NCBI RefSeq assembly: GCF_030499575.1
Contig: NZ_JASTLC010000001.1
Location: 1,612,001 to 1,676,000, forward strand
DNA length: 64,000 nucleotides
Origin: Streptomyces sp. DG2A-72
GTDB taxonomy: Bacteria; Actinomycetota; Actinomycetes; Streptomycetales; Streptomycetaceae
Direction of reading: 5' to 3'
In this document: positions 37,139 to 46,289 of the stretch, in pieces
How positions within the stretch are numbered: the stretch's first letter is position 1
How the letters are laid out: each line of letters opens with the position of its first letter
Position numbers and translations under genes: made by a program
Notes under the pieces: generated by a model
The model's database searches: none
Seen by the model: only the letters and a program-made list of their open reading frames with translations
What the model was told of the DNA's origin: nothing

Positions 37139-39457
37139 ATGACGCACATCCCACCGCCGGCCGAGGAGTTGCGGCTCCTCGACTGGGAGCTGTGGCAACT
37201 GGACGCCCGCCGGGCGCAGTTGCTGGCTCGTAGGGCCTGGCTGGTCGCCGCGCTGCACCCGGACCGGCAGCCGCCCGTCGCGCCGCCTCGCCCCGAGGCC
37301 ACCGCCCCGCGGGTCCAGAACGTCCTGCTGCTGCTCGGCGGCATCCTGCTCACCCTCGCTGCGACGGCCTTCACGCTGGTCAGCTGGCGGCACCTGGGAG
37401 TCACCGGGCGAGCACTGGTGCTCGCCGCGGTCACGGCGGCCGTCCTCGCCGCGCCGCTGCCCCTGCTGAAGCGCGGGCTGCGCTCCACGGCCGAATCGGT
37501 GGCGGGGCTGGGACTGGCGCTGACGGTGCTGGACGCCTACGCGCTGCACGAGGTGGCCTTCGCGGGGGCCGACGGGACGAGGGTCGCGGCGGCGTCGGCG
37601 GCAGTGCTGGCGGGCCTTTGGGCGGCGTACGGGTTCCTGCCGCGCACGCGTGAGATGCGTCTGCCCCTTCCCGCCGCGCTGGCGGCGGCCCAACTCCCCC
37701 TGCTCCTCTGGGCCATCGCGGTCGACGCGAGTTGGTTCACGATCACGGCCGCGCTCCTCGCGACGGCCGGGTTCGACACGGTTGTCGCGCTCCGGGCGAG
37801 CGCCAGGCCCGTACGTCTCGTCGCTCTCGGCGGCGCGTACGGCCTCGGCGGCTGGGGCGTATGGACGGCCGGCTGGCTGTGCTGGACGGCCACCGGCCCG
37901 AGCGCCGCCGCCCGTGCGGCGGCGCTCCTCCTCCTGGCCGCGGCCCTCGCGCTCGGCGCGGCATGGCAGGCGCCGAGCGAGCAGCGGGCGAAGGGACTCG
38001 CGGTCGCTTCGGGGCTGCTCGTCGTCACCGCGGTCGGCGGCGCGCTGCGCCCCGCGCTGCCGGACGCGTGGACCGTTCCGGTCCATCTGGCGTGCGGGCT
38101 CGCCCTGTTGGCGGCCACAGCGGCGGGTCGGCTGCCGGAGGCCGTACGGCGGGGCATGGCAGGTGCCTCCGCCGCCGTACAGTCCCTTGCCGTGCTGTGG
38201 GCGCTGCCCGCCGTGGCCGTCGCCCTGCTGGCGCCGGTCGGCTGGTCGGGGCACGTGTGGTCGGGTGCGCCGGACTCGGCACGCGACGCGGTCACCGTCG
38301 AGACACCGTGGCCGCCGGACACGGCCACCGCGCCCCTCGTCCTCGCCGCGGTCGCCGGGGTACTGGCACTGGCGGTCCGGGAGGCCGCATGGCGATCACG
38401 GGCGCTGGACGTGTCCCTGACCCTGGCGTGGGCGGGCGTGCTCGTCCTCCCCGCCACGCTGCAACTGCCGTACACCACAACCCTGTTGATCCAGGGCGCC
38501 CTCACCGCCGCCCTCCTGCTCCTCCGGCGGACCACGGCCACCGTCCTCGCCCTCGTCACCTCCCTGAGCCTCGCTTTCCTCGCCCTCGCCTCGGAACCGG
38601 CCACCCTGGCGACGCTCGCGTCCCTGACGGCGCTCTTCGCGACGGCCGTACGCAGGCCCCTACCCGCCGCCGCGGCGCTCGCGTACGCCACCGCGCTCGC
38701 CGTCGCGTCGGGGGCGGCACTGGACCTGCGGCCGGAGCACACCGCGCTGCTCGTGCTCCTGGTCACGGCGGCAGCCGCACTGCTGGCGGCGTACGTCGAC
38801 GAGAAGACGACGACGGCCGTGGAGGTGACCGGCGCGGTCGCGGGCCTCGTCGCCGTCGCCCTGGCGGTCGGCGAACCGCCGATGCTCGCCCTGGTACTCG
38901 CGCTGGCGGGCGTGATCGCGGCCGGCACGGCACTCCGCCCCGACCGCCGCGCCGCCGGCTACATCGCCGCCGCCCTCTTCGCCGTGGCCACCTGGGTACG
39001 GCTGGCGTCCTGGGACGTCACCACCCCCGAGGCATACACACTGCCGGTCACCGTCCCCGCGCTGCTCATCGGCGCCCTGCGCAGGCAGCGCGATCCACAG
39101 GCGTCGTCCTGGACGGCGTACGGCCCAGGACTCACCGCAACGCTCGTGCCTAGCCTCCTCGCAGTCTGGGCCGGACAGCAGGGGCCGCGCCCGCTCCTCC
39201 TGGGCGCGGCGGCACTCCTGATCACCCTGCTGGGCGCCCGCAACCACCTCCAGGCACCCCTGCTCCTCGGCGGCTCGGTCCTCGTCCTGGACGCCCTGCA
39301 CCAACTCGCCCCGTACCTGGTCGAGATGACGACCGCCCTCCCCCGCTGGATACCTCCCGCACTCGCCGGCCTCCTACTGCTCGCCCTCGGTGCGACGTAC
39401 GAGCGGCGGATCCGGGATGTTCGGCGGGTACGGGAGGTCCTGGGGAAGATGAACTGA
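37139..39457 (+). CDS. Large polytopic membrane protein of unknown function
   Basis: 772 residues from the ATG at 37139; an in-frame ATG at 37103 is an alternative. A 60-residue N-terminal soluble part (EELRLLDWELWQLDARRAQLLARRAWLVAAL) is followed by roughly 20 closely spaced hydrophobic Ala/Leu-rich segments to the end. It ends in a basic cytoplasmic tail (YERRIRDVRRVREVLGKM). No transporter motif is recognised; homologous 'SCO-type' integral membrane proteins are widespread in Streptomyces. Divergent from the SRPBCC gene with 104 bp between them. Confidence 0.8.
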   Translation: MTHIPPPAEELRLLDWELWQLDARRAQLLARRAWLVAALHPDRQPPVAPPRPEATAPRVQNVLLLLGGILLTLAATAFTLVSWRHLGVTGRALVLAAVTAAVLAAPLPLLKRGLRSTAESVAGLGLALTVLDAYALHEVAFAGADGTRVAAASAAVLAGLWAAYGFLPRTREMRLPLPAALAAAQLPLLLWAIAVDASWFTITAALLATAGFDTVVALRASARPVRLVALGGAYGLGGWGVWTAGWLCWTATGPSAAARAAALLLLAAALALGAAWQAPSEQRAKGLAVASGLLVVTAVGGALRPALPDAWTVPVHLACGLALLAATAAGRLPEAVRRGMAGASAAVQSLAVLWALPAVAVALLAPVGWSGHVWSGAPDSARDAVTVETPWPPDTATAPLVLAAVAGVLALAVREAAWRSRALDVSLTLAWAGVLVLPATLQLPYTTTLLIQGALTAALLLLRRTTATVLALVTSLSLAFLALASEPATLATLASLTALFATAVRRPLPAAAALAYATALAVASGAALDLRPEHTALLVLLVTAAAALLAAYVDEKTTTAVEVTGAVAGLVAVALAVGEPPMLALVLALAGVIAAGTALRPDRRAAGYIAAALFAVATWVRLASWDVTTPEAYTLPVTVPALLIGALRRQRDPQASSWTAYGPGLTATLVPSLLAVWAGQQGPRPLLLGAAALLITLLGARNHLQAPLLLGGSVLVLDALHQLAPYLVEMTTALPRWIPPALAGLLLLALGATYERRIRDVRRVREVLGKMN

Positions 39458-39486
39458 GCAGAGCTGGTGAATCCCGGTGCGGTACA

Positions 39487-39540
39487 GCGCCCCGTCAGGG
39501 GCGCGGGGAACTGCGCGACCAGCCCCCACCGACCCGCAGC
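39487..39540. repeat. Streptomyces intergenic repeat (GCGCCCC-hairpin type)
   Basis: The spacer between the convergent membrane-protein and lyase genes contains GCGCCCCGTCAGGGGCGCGG, a hairpin, followed by GAACTGCGCGACCAGCCCCC. I know this combination as a very frequent intergenic element in Streptomyces. It probably serves as bidirectional terminator; no gene is seen. Confidence 0.6.
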
Positions 39541-39566
39541 CGGCAAACTGCACAACCAGCGGAGCG

Positions 39567-42305
39567 CTACGGCATCTTGTTGCCCACCAGCGCCAGGTTC
39601 TGGATCGCCGCCAGTCCATACAGCGCGGTGGCGTTGGTGGACACCCACGCCGCCTCACTGCCGGGCACCAGCGCGGTCGGGCCCTCGATCTTCTTGGTGG
39701 ACCAGTCGGTGGACTCCTTGTAGTCCCAGGCGTCGACGCTGTTGTAGAACTGCCGCCACGCCCGCGCGGCCAGCTGGTCGTCGCCGGTCTGGACGGCGGC
39801 GTAGGCGTCCTGCCGTGAATGCCCCTGGAACAGCAGAAGGGAGCCGAAGTCCGAGCCGTAGCGTGCCTTCTGCTCGGCCTTGGTGGCGTTGAAGTAGCGG
39901 CAGTAGTCGAGCCATGCCTCCTTGAACTTCGGCATGTCGATCTGGTCGATCAGTTCGGCGCACAGCTCGACCCGGCCGAACATCGACGCCAGGTGCGAGA
40001 TGTCGACCCTGGGTTCCTTGGCGATCGCGAACTTCCCGGTGTCCAGGTCGTACAGGGCGCTGCCCTGGACGAAGCCGTTGGGCTGGGCGGCGATGGTCTC
40101 CATCGTGGACAGGACGCGGGCCTTGGCCTTCTCCCACTTGGGGCCGCGCCGCTCCCACTCGGTGAGCCAGGCGGAGACGAGGCCGCTCCAGTCGGTGCCG
40201 AAGCCGATGGACAGGGCGTGGCGGTCGGGGGTGTAGGGCTCGGTGCGGATCTTGCGGATGGGGTCGAGGACGAGGAACGTCTCGTCGGAGTCGACGTTGG
40301 CGTGCATGAGGTCGCCGACGCGTTCGTCGGCGGTGAGGAAGTAGTAGTAGCGCCGGTAGGTGGTGTTGGCGATGCGCTGCTGCTTGGCACTGTCCGCGTA
40401 GTGCTGGACGCCGTGGCGGGTACCTAGGCCGGCCCACTTGCCCAGGTGGTACACGTCGACCTCGCCGGTGTGCCGGGTCATGGCCTCGGCGAAGCGGAAG
40501 ATGTCGGCGCGGCCGGAGCGCATGTACGCGAACCAGAGCCACAGGTCGGGCGAGAGTTCGGAGTTGTCCCAGGCGTAGCCGCCGACGTCGTAGCGCCACT
40601 GGTGCCGGTCGGTGTCGTAGCTGTGCATGATGTCGCCGTAGTCCCAGAAGCCGTACCAACGGCGCATCTCCACCTGGTCCTTGTAGTAGGTGAAGAGGAA
40701 GTCGAGGTGGTCCTCGATCTTCGCCTTGGCGCCGGTGGAGCGGTCGGGCTCGGAGAACAGCTTGCCGAAGACGCCCGCCTTGATGAGCTGCTGGGGCGGG
40801 GCGGCGAGCTGCGGGAGTGTCCTGACGGCCTTCACCTGCTCGGCCATCGCCTCGGCGTTCGGCGTGGAGTCGTGGGCCCAGAAGAGGAGTTCGCTGGTGC
40901 GGGCGATGCCGTACGGGGTGCCGAAGCCGGGCTCGTAGTCCTCGTAGGTGATGTTGAGGCCTTCGAGCTGTTCGGGGTAGGTGTCCTGGCCCATGCCGTC
41001 GTGGTAGAAGCGCAGGTCCATGGGCGGTGCCTCGGGCGACCAGAGCCAGAGGGTGACCTCGGCCTCGTCGGTCTGGGCGTCGCGGATGTCGAGCTGGGCG
41101 GGGAACTTCTCCCAGAAGTCCCGCAGCCCGAAGGCGAATCCGCCGCTCGCGCCGCCGACGTACCCGAAGCCGCTGGCCCGTCGGCCGCCTCCCGCGGGGA
41201 TCCAGCCGTGGCCGTTCTTGGTGCGCTTGCGCACGCCGAAACCGTCGGCGGAGAGTTGCGAGAGGGTGTAGTCGCCCCACTCGGGGATGTACTGGAGGCG
41301 CGTGGTGACCCGCTGGTCCCAGGTGGACGGGTCGGGCAGCTTCTTGCCCTCGAACTGGGCCGTGCGCACGGCCGCCCCCGGGTCGCGCCGCAGCCCGGTG
41401 ATGCCCTTGACGGCCTCGCGCAGCAGCCCGGTGCCCTCGCCGCCGATGCGGATGTGGCGGTCGTACGACTCGTCCCGCATCGGCACGGAGAAGCGCACGC
41501 CGATGCCGCGGATGAAGTCGCCGCTTGCCTTGCCCGGCTCCTGCGTCCCGTCGTAGGTGATCGTGTGCACCATGCGGAAGGAATCGGCACCGGCGTAGAA
41601 GTACAGACGGATGGAGAACGGCAGCCAACTGCGCTTCCCCTTGCGGTGCTTGCCGTCGATGCGGACGACCGCGCGGACCGGGCCCTCCTGCTCGACGGTG
41701 ACCCCGCTGATGGCGCCGTCGAAGCGCTCGTACTTCACCGTGCCCTGGTCGCCGTCCTCGATCTCCGGCTGGCGGAGCAGCACGAGCCGGCCGTTGCGCG
41801 CGATCTCCGTCGATCCCCGGGTGACGGACTTGACCAGCGTGGCACCGGACTTGCCGATCTTCGCGGCGATGACGCCGGTCGATATGTCGATGGTGCCGCC
41901 GCTCTTGTCGACGGTGACCTTGTGCTCGGGGGCGGTGGGCTCGCCGGCGGTGAGCGTGAGCTTGCCGTTGCCCGAACTCACCGCGTGCGCGGACCACTTG
42001 AGGGAGCCGTCCGGCCAGTAGGCGATCGGCCAGGACTGGAGGGGCACGGCCTTGCCGTCGGCGTCGGTCAGCGCGAAGGTCTGGTTCGCCTGGTAGGCGC
42101 CCTTCGGCCAGGGGACGCCGACCGTGGAGCCGGGTGCGGCGCCGAGGCCGCCGTCCTCCAGCCAGTCCAGGGTCACCGGGTCCGCGTCGGCCGCCTCGGC
42201 TCTGGGGGCCGCCGCCGCGTTCGTGCCGAGCGCCCAGCTGAACTGGGCGGCGGCTCCGGCGACGGCGGCAGCCTTGAGGAGGGACCTGCGAGGGATGGGA
42301 GACAT
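39567..42305 (-). CDS. Tat-exported exo-rhamnogalacturonan lyase family protein (PL26/PcRGLX type)
   Basis: 912 residues from the ATG at 42305. A Tat signal is obvious: RR at residues 6–7 in PIPRRSLLKAAAVAG, with an Ala-rich hydrophobic core and AEA-type cleavage near residue 40. The N-terminal RIFT-barrel region (VTLDWLEDGGLG, VPWPKG, WPIAYWPDGSLKW), a beta-sandwich centre and a helical toroid C-terminal half match the three-domain architecture of PcRGLX-like lyases. Such enzymes remove unsaturated disaccharides from rhamnogalacturonan I. It is the last gene of an operon with sugar permeases and a YesL-like protein, which supports pectin use. Catalytic residues were not pinpointed. Confidence 0.8.
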   Translation of the reverse strand: MSPIPRRSLLKAAAVAGAAAQFSWALGTNAAAAPRAEAADADPVTLDWLEDGGLGAAPGSTVGVPWPKGAYQANQTFALTDADGKAVPLQSWPIAYWPDGSLKWSAHAVSSGNGKLTLTAGEPTAPEHKVTVDKSGGTIDISTGVIAAKIGKSGATLVKSVTRGSTEIARNGRLVLLRQPEIEDGDQGTVKYERFDGAISGVTVEQEGPVRAVVRIDGKHRKGKRSWLPFSIRLYFYAGADSFRMVHTITYDGTQEPGKASGDFIRGIGVRFSVPMRDESYDRHIRIGGEGTGLLREAVKGITGLRRDPGAAVRTAQFEGKKLPDPSTWDQRVTTRLQYIPEWGDYTLSQLSADGFGVRKRTKNGHGWIPAGGGRRASGFGYVGGASGGFAFGLRDFWEKFPAQLDIRDAQTDEAEVTLWLWSPEAPPMDLRFYHDGMGQDTYPEQLEGLNITYEDYEPGFGTPYGIARTSELLFWAHDSTPNAEAMAEQVKAVRTLPQLAAPPQQLIKAGVFGKLFSEPDRSTGAKAKIEDHLDFLFTYYKDQVEMRRWYGFWDYGDIMHSYDTDRHQWRYDVGGYAWDNSELSPDLWLWFAYMRSGRADIFRFAEAMTRHTGEVDVYHLGKWAGLGTRHGVQHYADSAKQQRIANTTYRRYYYFLTADERVGDLMHANVDSDETFLVLDPIRKIRTEPYTPDRHALSIGFGTDWSGLVSAWLTEWERRGPKWEKAKARVLSTMETIAAQPNGFVQGSALYDLDTGKFAIAKEPRVDISHLASMFGRVELCAELIDQIDMPKFKEAWLDYCRYFNATKAEQKARYGSDFGSLLLFQGHSRQDAYAAVQTGDDQLAARAWRQFYNSVDAWDYKESTDWSTKKIEGPTALVPGSEAAWVSTNATALYGLAAIQNLALVGNKMP

Positions 42306-42408
42306 GAGAGTTCCGCCTTTCCTTTCCATGCGAGTGCAGGGTGGTCAGGGGCATGACACTTCGAAGTACGACGCCCAGGGCGCCGACCTGGTGCGCGGGC
42401 ACCGCATG

Positions 42409-42999
42409 TCAGCGGTGCCGATACCGCTCCTCCACGGCAATGGCCGCCGCCGCGACGGCCCCCAGCACGGGGACCGCCAACGGCGCGATGAACCAGGCGG
42501 ACAGGACCACGACCGCCAGTCCGGCGATGACCAGGAAGGAGCCGGCGGGGTCGAGGACGGTCCGGCGTCCGGCGGCGGCGAGCAGTTCCCGCCAGCGGGC
42601 ATCCGGCGTCCAGACCGCCGCGGCACGCAGCCCGGCGACCGCGAGCCCGATCAGCGCGAACACCCCGACGGCGCCCACCAGCGGCCCCCCGGGAATTCCG
42701 GCGCGCACGGCCTGGACGTCCACCCAGACCGCGGCCGCCGCGAGCCACCCGGCGAGCCCGACGGCCCACCCGCGCCGGACCGCCGCCCGGAAGTCCGCGA
42801 CGAACTCCCGCCATCCGCCGCCCTCGTGTGCCGTGAGGCGCCGCAGATGCCGGGCACCGGCGGCGAAGGCGGCTGGGTAGGTGACGACGCCGAGCGAGGC
42901 GACGGTGATCCACACGCCGGTGAGGAGACACTCGGCGAAGACGGCGAACCGCTCGGCGAACACCGACTCCTTGCGCGGCTTCACACGTACCTGGGCCAT
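42409..42999 (-). CDS. YesL-family (DUF624) membrane protein
   Basis: 196 residues with about five hydrophobic segments. The N-terminal ESVFAERFAVFAECLLTGVWITVASLGVVTYPAAFAAG segment resembles DUF624 proteins. In Bacillus subtilis the founding YesL is encoded within the yes/rhg rhamnogalacturonan gene cluster, next to sugar permeases, as here. The function of YesL is not known, though it is thought to accompany carbohydrate ABC transporters. It starts ten bases after the permease stop and precedes the lyase. Confidence 0.8.
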   Translation of the reverse strand: MAQVRVKPRKESVFAERFAVFAECLLTGVWITVASLGVVTYPAAFAAGARHLRRLTAHEGGGWREFVADFRAAVRRGWAVGLAGWLAAAAVWVDVQAVRAGIPGGPLVGAVGVFALIGLAVAGLRAAAVWTPDARWRELLAAAGRRTVLDPAGSFLVIAGLAVVVLSAWFIAPLAVPVLGAVAAAAIAVEERYRHR

Positions 43000-43009
43000 C
43001 GTGACCGCC

Positions 43010-43903
43010 TCAGCCCTTCAGTCCGGACGTCGCCATGCCGTCGATCAGGTAGCGCTGGAAGGCCAGGAAGAAGGCGAGCACCGGCAGGAGGGCGACGAGC
43101 GTCATCGCGATCATGCCGCCGTAGTTGGCCACGCCCTCCTGGTCCACGAACATCTTCAGGCCGAGCGAGACCGTGTACTTGTCGGGCTCGTTGAGGTAGA
43201 TCAGCGGCCCCATGAAGTCGTTCCAGGAATTGATGAAGGTGAAGATCGCGCTGGTGATCAGGGCCGGGCGGCACAGCGGGAGCACGATCGACCAGTAGAT
43301 GCGCAGGTGTCCGCAGCCGTCGAGGCGCGCGGCCTCGTCGAGCTCCTTGGGGAGATTCCGCATGAACTGCATCATCAGGAAGACGAAGAACGCCTCCGTC
43401 GCCAGGTACTTCCCCAGCAGCAGCGGGGTGTACGTGTTGATCATCTCCATGTTGCGGAAGAGCACGTACTGCGGGATCAGCAGCACGTGGTACGGCAGCA
43501 GGAGGGTGCCGATCATCAGCGTGAACAGCAGATTGCGGCCCGCGAAGCGAATCCTCGCGAAGGCGTACGCCGTCAGCGAGCAGGACACCAGGATCCCGAT
43601 CACGGAACCGATCGCGAGCGTCAGCGAGTTGACGAAGAACGTGGAGATCGAGATGTCCGCGATGCCATCGGACAGCCGTGTGTAGTTGTCGGTGATCGGA
43701 TCGGTCGGGAAGAGATCCAGACTGCCGACGATGTCCTCGCTCTTCTTGAAAGAGCCGCCGATGACCCAGATCACCGGATAAAGGATCACCGCGAGGATCA
43801 GGAGGGATCCGACATGCCAGGCGATGGAGCCCGGCAGCATGCGGCGCAGCGCCCCCGCCCTCGTGGAGGGGGCCGGCGTGATGTCGGTGGCCTGTGCGCT
43901 CAT
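43010..43903 (-). CDS. Carbohydrate ABC transporter permease (MalG-like)
   Basis: 297 residues from the ATG at 43903, overlapping the other permease's stop by ATGA. Six hydrophobic helices are seen. The EAA loop that contacts the ATPase is in the segment ELDEAARLDGCGHLRIYWSIVLPLCRP. The C-terminal 'FQRYLIDGMATSGLKG' is the usual end of MalG/AraQ-type subunits. It forms the membrane channel with the MalF-like subunit. Confidence 0.93.
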   Translation of the reverse strand: MSAQATDITPAPSTRAGALRRMLPGSIAWHVGSLLILAVILYPVIWVIGGSFKKSEDIVGSLDLFPTDPITDNYTRLSDGIADISISTFFVNSLTLAIGSVIGILVSCSLTAYAFARIRFAGRNLLFTLMIGTLLLPYHVLLIPQYVLFRNMEMINTYTPLLLGKYLATEAFFVFLMMQFMRNLPKELDEAARLDGCGHLRIYWSIVLPLCRPALITSAIFTFINSWNDFMGPLIYLNEPDKYTVSLGLKMFVDQEGVANYGGMIAMTLVALLPVLAFFLAFQRYLIDGMATSGLKG

Positions 43904-44901
43904 CGGGCGACCTCCTCGTAGTGCACCCAGCGCTTCTGGGACCAGAACAGCACCGCCGTCACCAGAGCGACCGCGACCAGCAGCATCCACGCCATCGCGG
44001 AGGCCAGGCCCATCCGGCTGTTTTCGAAGCCCTGGACGTAGAGGTAGCAGGTGTAGACCATCGAACCGTCCGCGGGACCGCAGGCGTTGGCTCCGGCTCC
44101 GCCGCCGACGATGTACGCCGAGCTGAAGATCTGGAAGGAGTGGATCGTCTCCAGCAGGACGTTGAAGAACAGGACCGGGGAAATCATCGGCAGCGTGATG
44201 TTCCAGAACTGCCGCAGCTTGCCCGCCCCGTCGACCTCGGCCGCCTCGTACAGCTCCCGCGGGACCTGCTTGAGGCCCGCCAGGAAGATGACCATGGGGG
44301 CGCCGAACTGCCAGACGGTGAGCGCCACCAGGCTGTAGATGATCAGCTCCGGGTCGCCGGTCCAGCCGCCGACGTCGATCCCGAACAGCTTCTGCGTACG
44401 GTCCACGATCGCGTCGTCCGAGAAGATCGCCTTCCAGACGATGGCGACGGAGACGCTCGCCCCGATCAGCGACGGCGCGTAGAAGGCGGCCCGGTAGAAG
44501 GCCTGTCCGCGCCGCTTCTGCGCGAGCAGCAGCGCCACACCGAGGGCGGCGAGCAGCTTGAGCGGCGTACCGACGACGACGTACCACATCGTCACCTGCA
44601 CCGAGTGGCGCCAGCGCGGGTCCCCGAACATCTCGGAGAAGTTGTCGAGGCCGATCCACTTCGGCGAGTCGAAGAGGTTGTAGTCGGTGAAGGCGAAGTA
44701 GAGCGAGGCGATCATCGGGCCTGCGGTGAGCAACAGGAATCCGGCGATCCAGGGGGACATGAAGAGATAGCCGGCCAGGTTCTCCCGGCGCCGCCGCCGC
44801 TTGAGGGCGGCGGGGCGCACGGGCTTCACCGGACCGTGCCGCGGCTCGGAGTCCTGGGACAGGCCCTCCATCGCAGGGGCGTGTGTCACGGTGGTTCCCA
44901 T
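43900..44901 (-). CDS. Carbohydrate ABC transporter permease (MalF/UgpA-like)
   Basis: 333 residues from the ATG at 44901. A basic N-terminus (LKRRRRRENLAGYLF) leads to six spans; the EAA loop contains ELYEAAEVDGAGKLRQFWNITLPMI. The start overlaps the binding-protein stop by one base (TGATG) and the end overlaps the next permease, so subunits are coupled in the order SBP–MalF–MalG. No ATPase gene is nearby; Streptomyces sugar importers commonly share the ATPase MsiK. Confidence 0.93.
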   Translation of the reverse strand: MGTTVTHAPAMEGLSQDSEPRHGPVKPVRPAALKRRRRRENLAGYLFMSPWIAGFLLLTAGPMIASLYFAFTDYNLFDSPKWIGLDNFSEMFGDPRWRHSVQVTMWYVVVGTPLKLLAALGVALLLAQKRRGQAFYRAAFYAPSLIGASVSVAIVWKAIFSDDAIVDRTQKLFGIDVGGWTGDPELIIYSLVALTVWQFGAPMVIFLAGLKQVPRELYEAAEVDGAGKLRQFWNITLPMISPVLFFNVLLETIHSFQIFSSAYIVGGGAGANACGPADGSMVYTCYLYVQGFENSRMGLASAMAWMLLVAVALVTAVLFWSQKRWVHYEEVAR

Positions 44902-46190
44902 CAGGCGACGAGAGCCGTCTTCGACTCGGTGAAGAACTGCTTGACGGCCTCGTCCACGGAGCGGGTGCCCAGGGCGAGTTCCTCGGCGATGCGCAGGAAC
45001 GCGGCCTCGCAGACGTCGGCGCCGTTCGGGTGCGGGGTGATCGGCTCCAGGACGCCGGACGCGACGAGGGACTCCTCGTAGGCGGCGATCCCCTTGTTCA
45101 CCTCGTCGGTCGGCTTGAACGCGTCGTACTGGGCCTGTGTCGCGGGCACACCGCGGTCATAGCCCATGATCTTGGCGACCTCGGGGTCGTGCACCATGAA
45201 GTCGATGAACTGCGCTACTTCCTTGGGGTGCTGGGTGCGCTTGGAGGCGCTGAGCATGAGGGACCCGAGGTACTGGCCGGTCTTCTGGCCGTCGGTGGTC
45301 GGAATGGGCGCCAGGCCGTACTCGCTCTTGCCTTCGGAGGTGTAGCGAACGGTGAAGTTGTCCCAGGTGAACTCGCCGGCGGCGATCTCAGCGGAGACGG
45401 CCGACTTGGGCTTGACCTGAGCGACCTTCTTGGCATCCGCGTAGACGCCCTCCTCGACGCCCTTCTTGGCCTTCGTCCACCACTGGGTCAGATCCGCCTC
45501 GGTGAAGCCGAGTCCGTCCTCGGTGAAGAACGCCTTGCCGTTCTGGCGCAGGTACAGGTCGTAGAGGTACATGACGCCGTACATGCCGCTGTCACCGGCG
45601 CGCCCCGCCTTGTCGCGGATCTTCTTCATCGCCGCGTCGAAGTCGTCCCAGGTCCAGCCCTGTTCCGGCTTCACGCCGGCCTTGGTGTAGACGGGTTTGT
45701 CGATGACCAGGGCCATCGAGTTGGAGCCGACCGGAACTCCGAGGAGCTTTCCGTCGATCTCGCCGAACTTGTCCAGGCCGGCCCGGAAGCCGTCCATGGA
45801 GAGGTTGCCCGCGTCGACCTGGGCCTTGAGGTCGAGGAGTACGTTCTTCGCGTCGTATTTCCGCAGGAATGCAAAGGCATTCTGGAAGACGTCCGGCGGA
45901 TTTCCGCCCGAGGCCTGGGTGTTGAACTTCTTCCAGAAGTCGGTGTACGGCTGGAAGTCCGTTTTCACCTTGATCTTCGGGTACTTCTTCTCGAAGAGCG
46001 CGATCGTCTTGTTGATGCGCTGGGCGCGGTCCTCGGCACCCCACCAGGCGTAACGGATCGTCACCGTCCCATCGGAGGAGGTGCCTCCGTCGCCGCCGCA
46101 GCCCGTCGTCGCGGCCAGCCCTAACGTGGCCGCCGTGGCTCCGGCCGCCTTCAGGATCGTACGCCTCTCAACATTCCTGCTGGTTCCCAC
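44901..46190 (-). CDS. Extracellular sugar-binding lipoprotein of an ABC transporter
   Basis: 429 residues from the GTG at 46190, behind GGGGAGGGG. Signal: Tat-like RRTILKAAGATAATLGLA with a lipobox-like TTGC whose cysteine is near residue 31. The mature part has the family-1 solute-binding pattern (VTIRYAWWGAEDRAQRINKTI; KYPKIKVKTDF; NPPDVFQNAF). It captures oligosaccharide for the two permeases downstream. The promoter and operator-like sites just upstream should control the whole operon. Confidence 0.93.
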   Translation of the reverse strand: MGTSRNVERRTILKAAGATAATLGLAATTGCGGDGGTSSDGTVTIRYAWWGAEDRAQRINKTIALFEKKYPKIKVKTDFQPYTDFWKKFNTQASGGNPPDVFQNAFAFLRKYDAKNVLLDLKAQVDAGNLSMDGFRAGLDKFGEIDGKLLGVPVGSNSMALVIDKPVYTKAGVKPEQGWTWDDFDAAMKKIRDKAGRAGDSGMYGVMYLYDLYLRQNGKAFFTEDGLGFTEADLTQWWTKAKKGVEEGVYADAKKVAQVKPKSAVSAEIAAGEFTWDNFTVRYTSEGKSEYGLAPIPTTDGQKTGQYLGSLMLSASKRTQHPKEVAQFIDFMVHDPEVAKIMGYDRGVPATQAQYDAFKPTDEVNKGIAAYEESLVASGVLEPITPHPNGADVCEAAFLRIAEELALGTRSVDEAVKQFFTESKTALVA

Positions 46191-46227
46191 AGTCGGGCCC
46201 CTCCCCGCAGCGTCGTTGCCGCCTGCA

Positions 46228-46250
46228 TGAATCGTTTCAAGTAAGCGCTT
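46228..46250. promoter_or_regulatory. LacI-family operator-like palindromes in front of the binding-protein gene
   Basis: TGAATCGTTTCA (46228–46239) is a near-palindrome with perfect TGAA/TTCA arms around CG. It is followed after three bases by AAGCGCTT (46243–46250). Both are typical cores of LacI/GalR-family operators. They lie just downstream of the promoter at 46259–46287, where a bound repressor would block transcription. No regulator gene of this family is found in the window. Confidence 0.6.
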
Positions 46251-46258
46251 GCTGGCAC

Positions 46259-46287
46259 AAGGTACGAAGGGGTTGAGGGTGCGTCAA
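46259..46287 (-). promoter_or_regulatory. Promoter of the pectin operon
   Basis: Read on the minus strand: TTGACG (46287–46282) and TACCTT (46264–46259) with exactly 17 bases between them, a good sigma-70-type (HrdB) pair. Transcription would start near 46252, inside or next to the operator-like sequence. Confidence 0.6.
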
Positions 46288-46289
46288 TG

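Noticed and set aside
39655..42402. 915-codon frame on the same strand as the lyase
   Set aside because: Shifted frame inside the lyase gene; composition is Arg/Pro/His-rich and it lacks a signal or domain.
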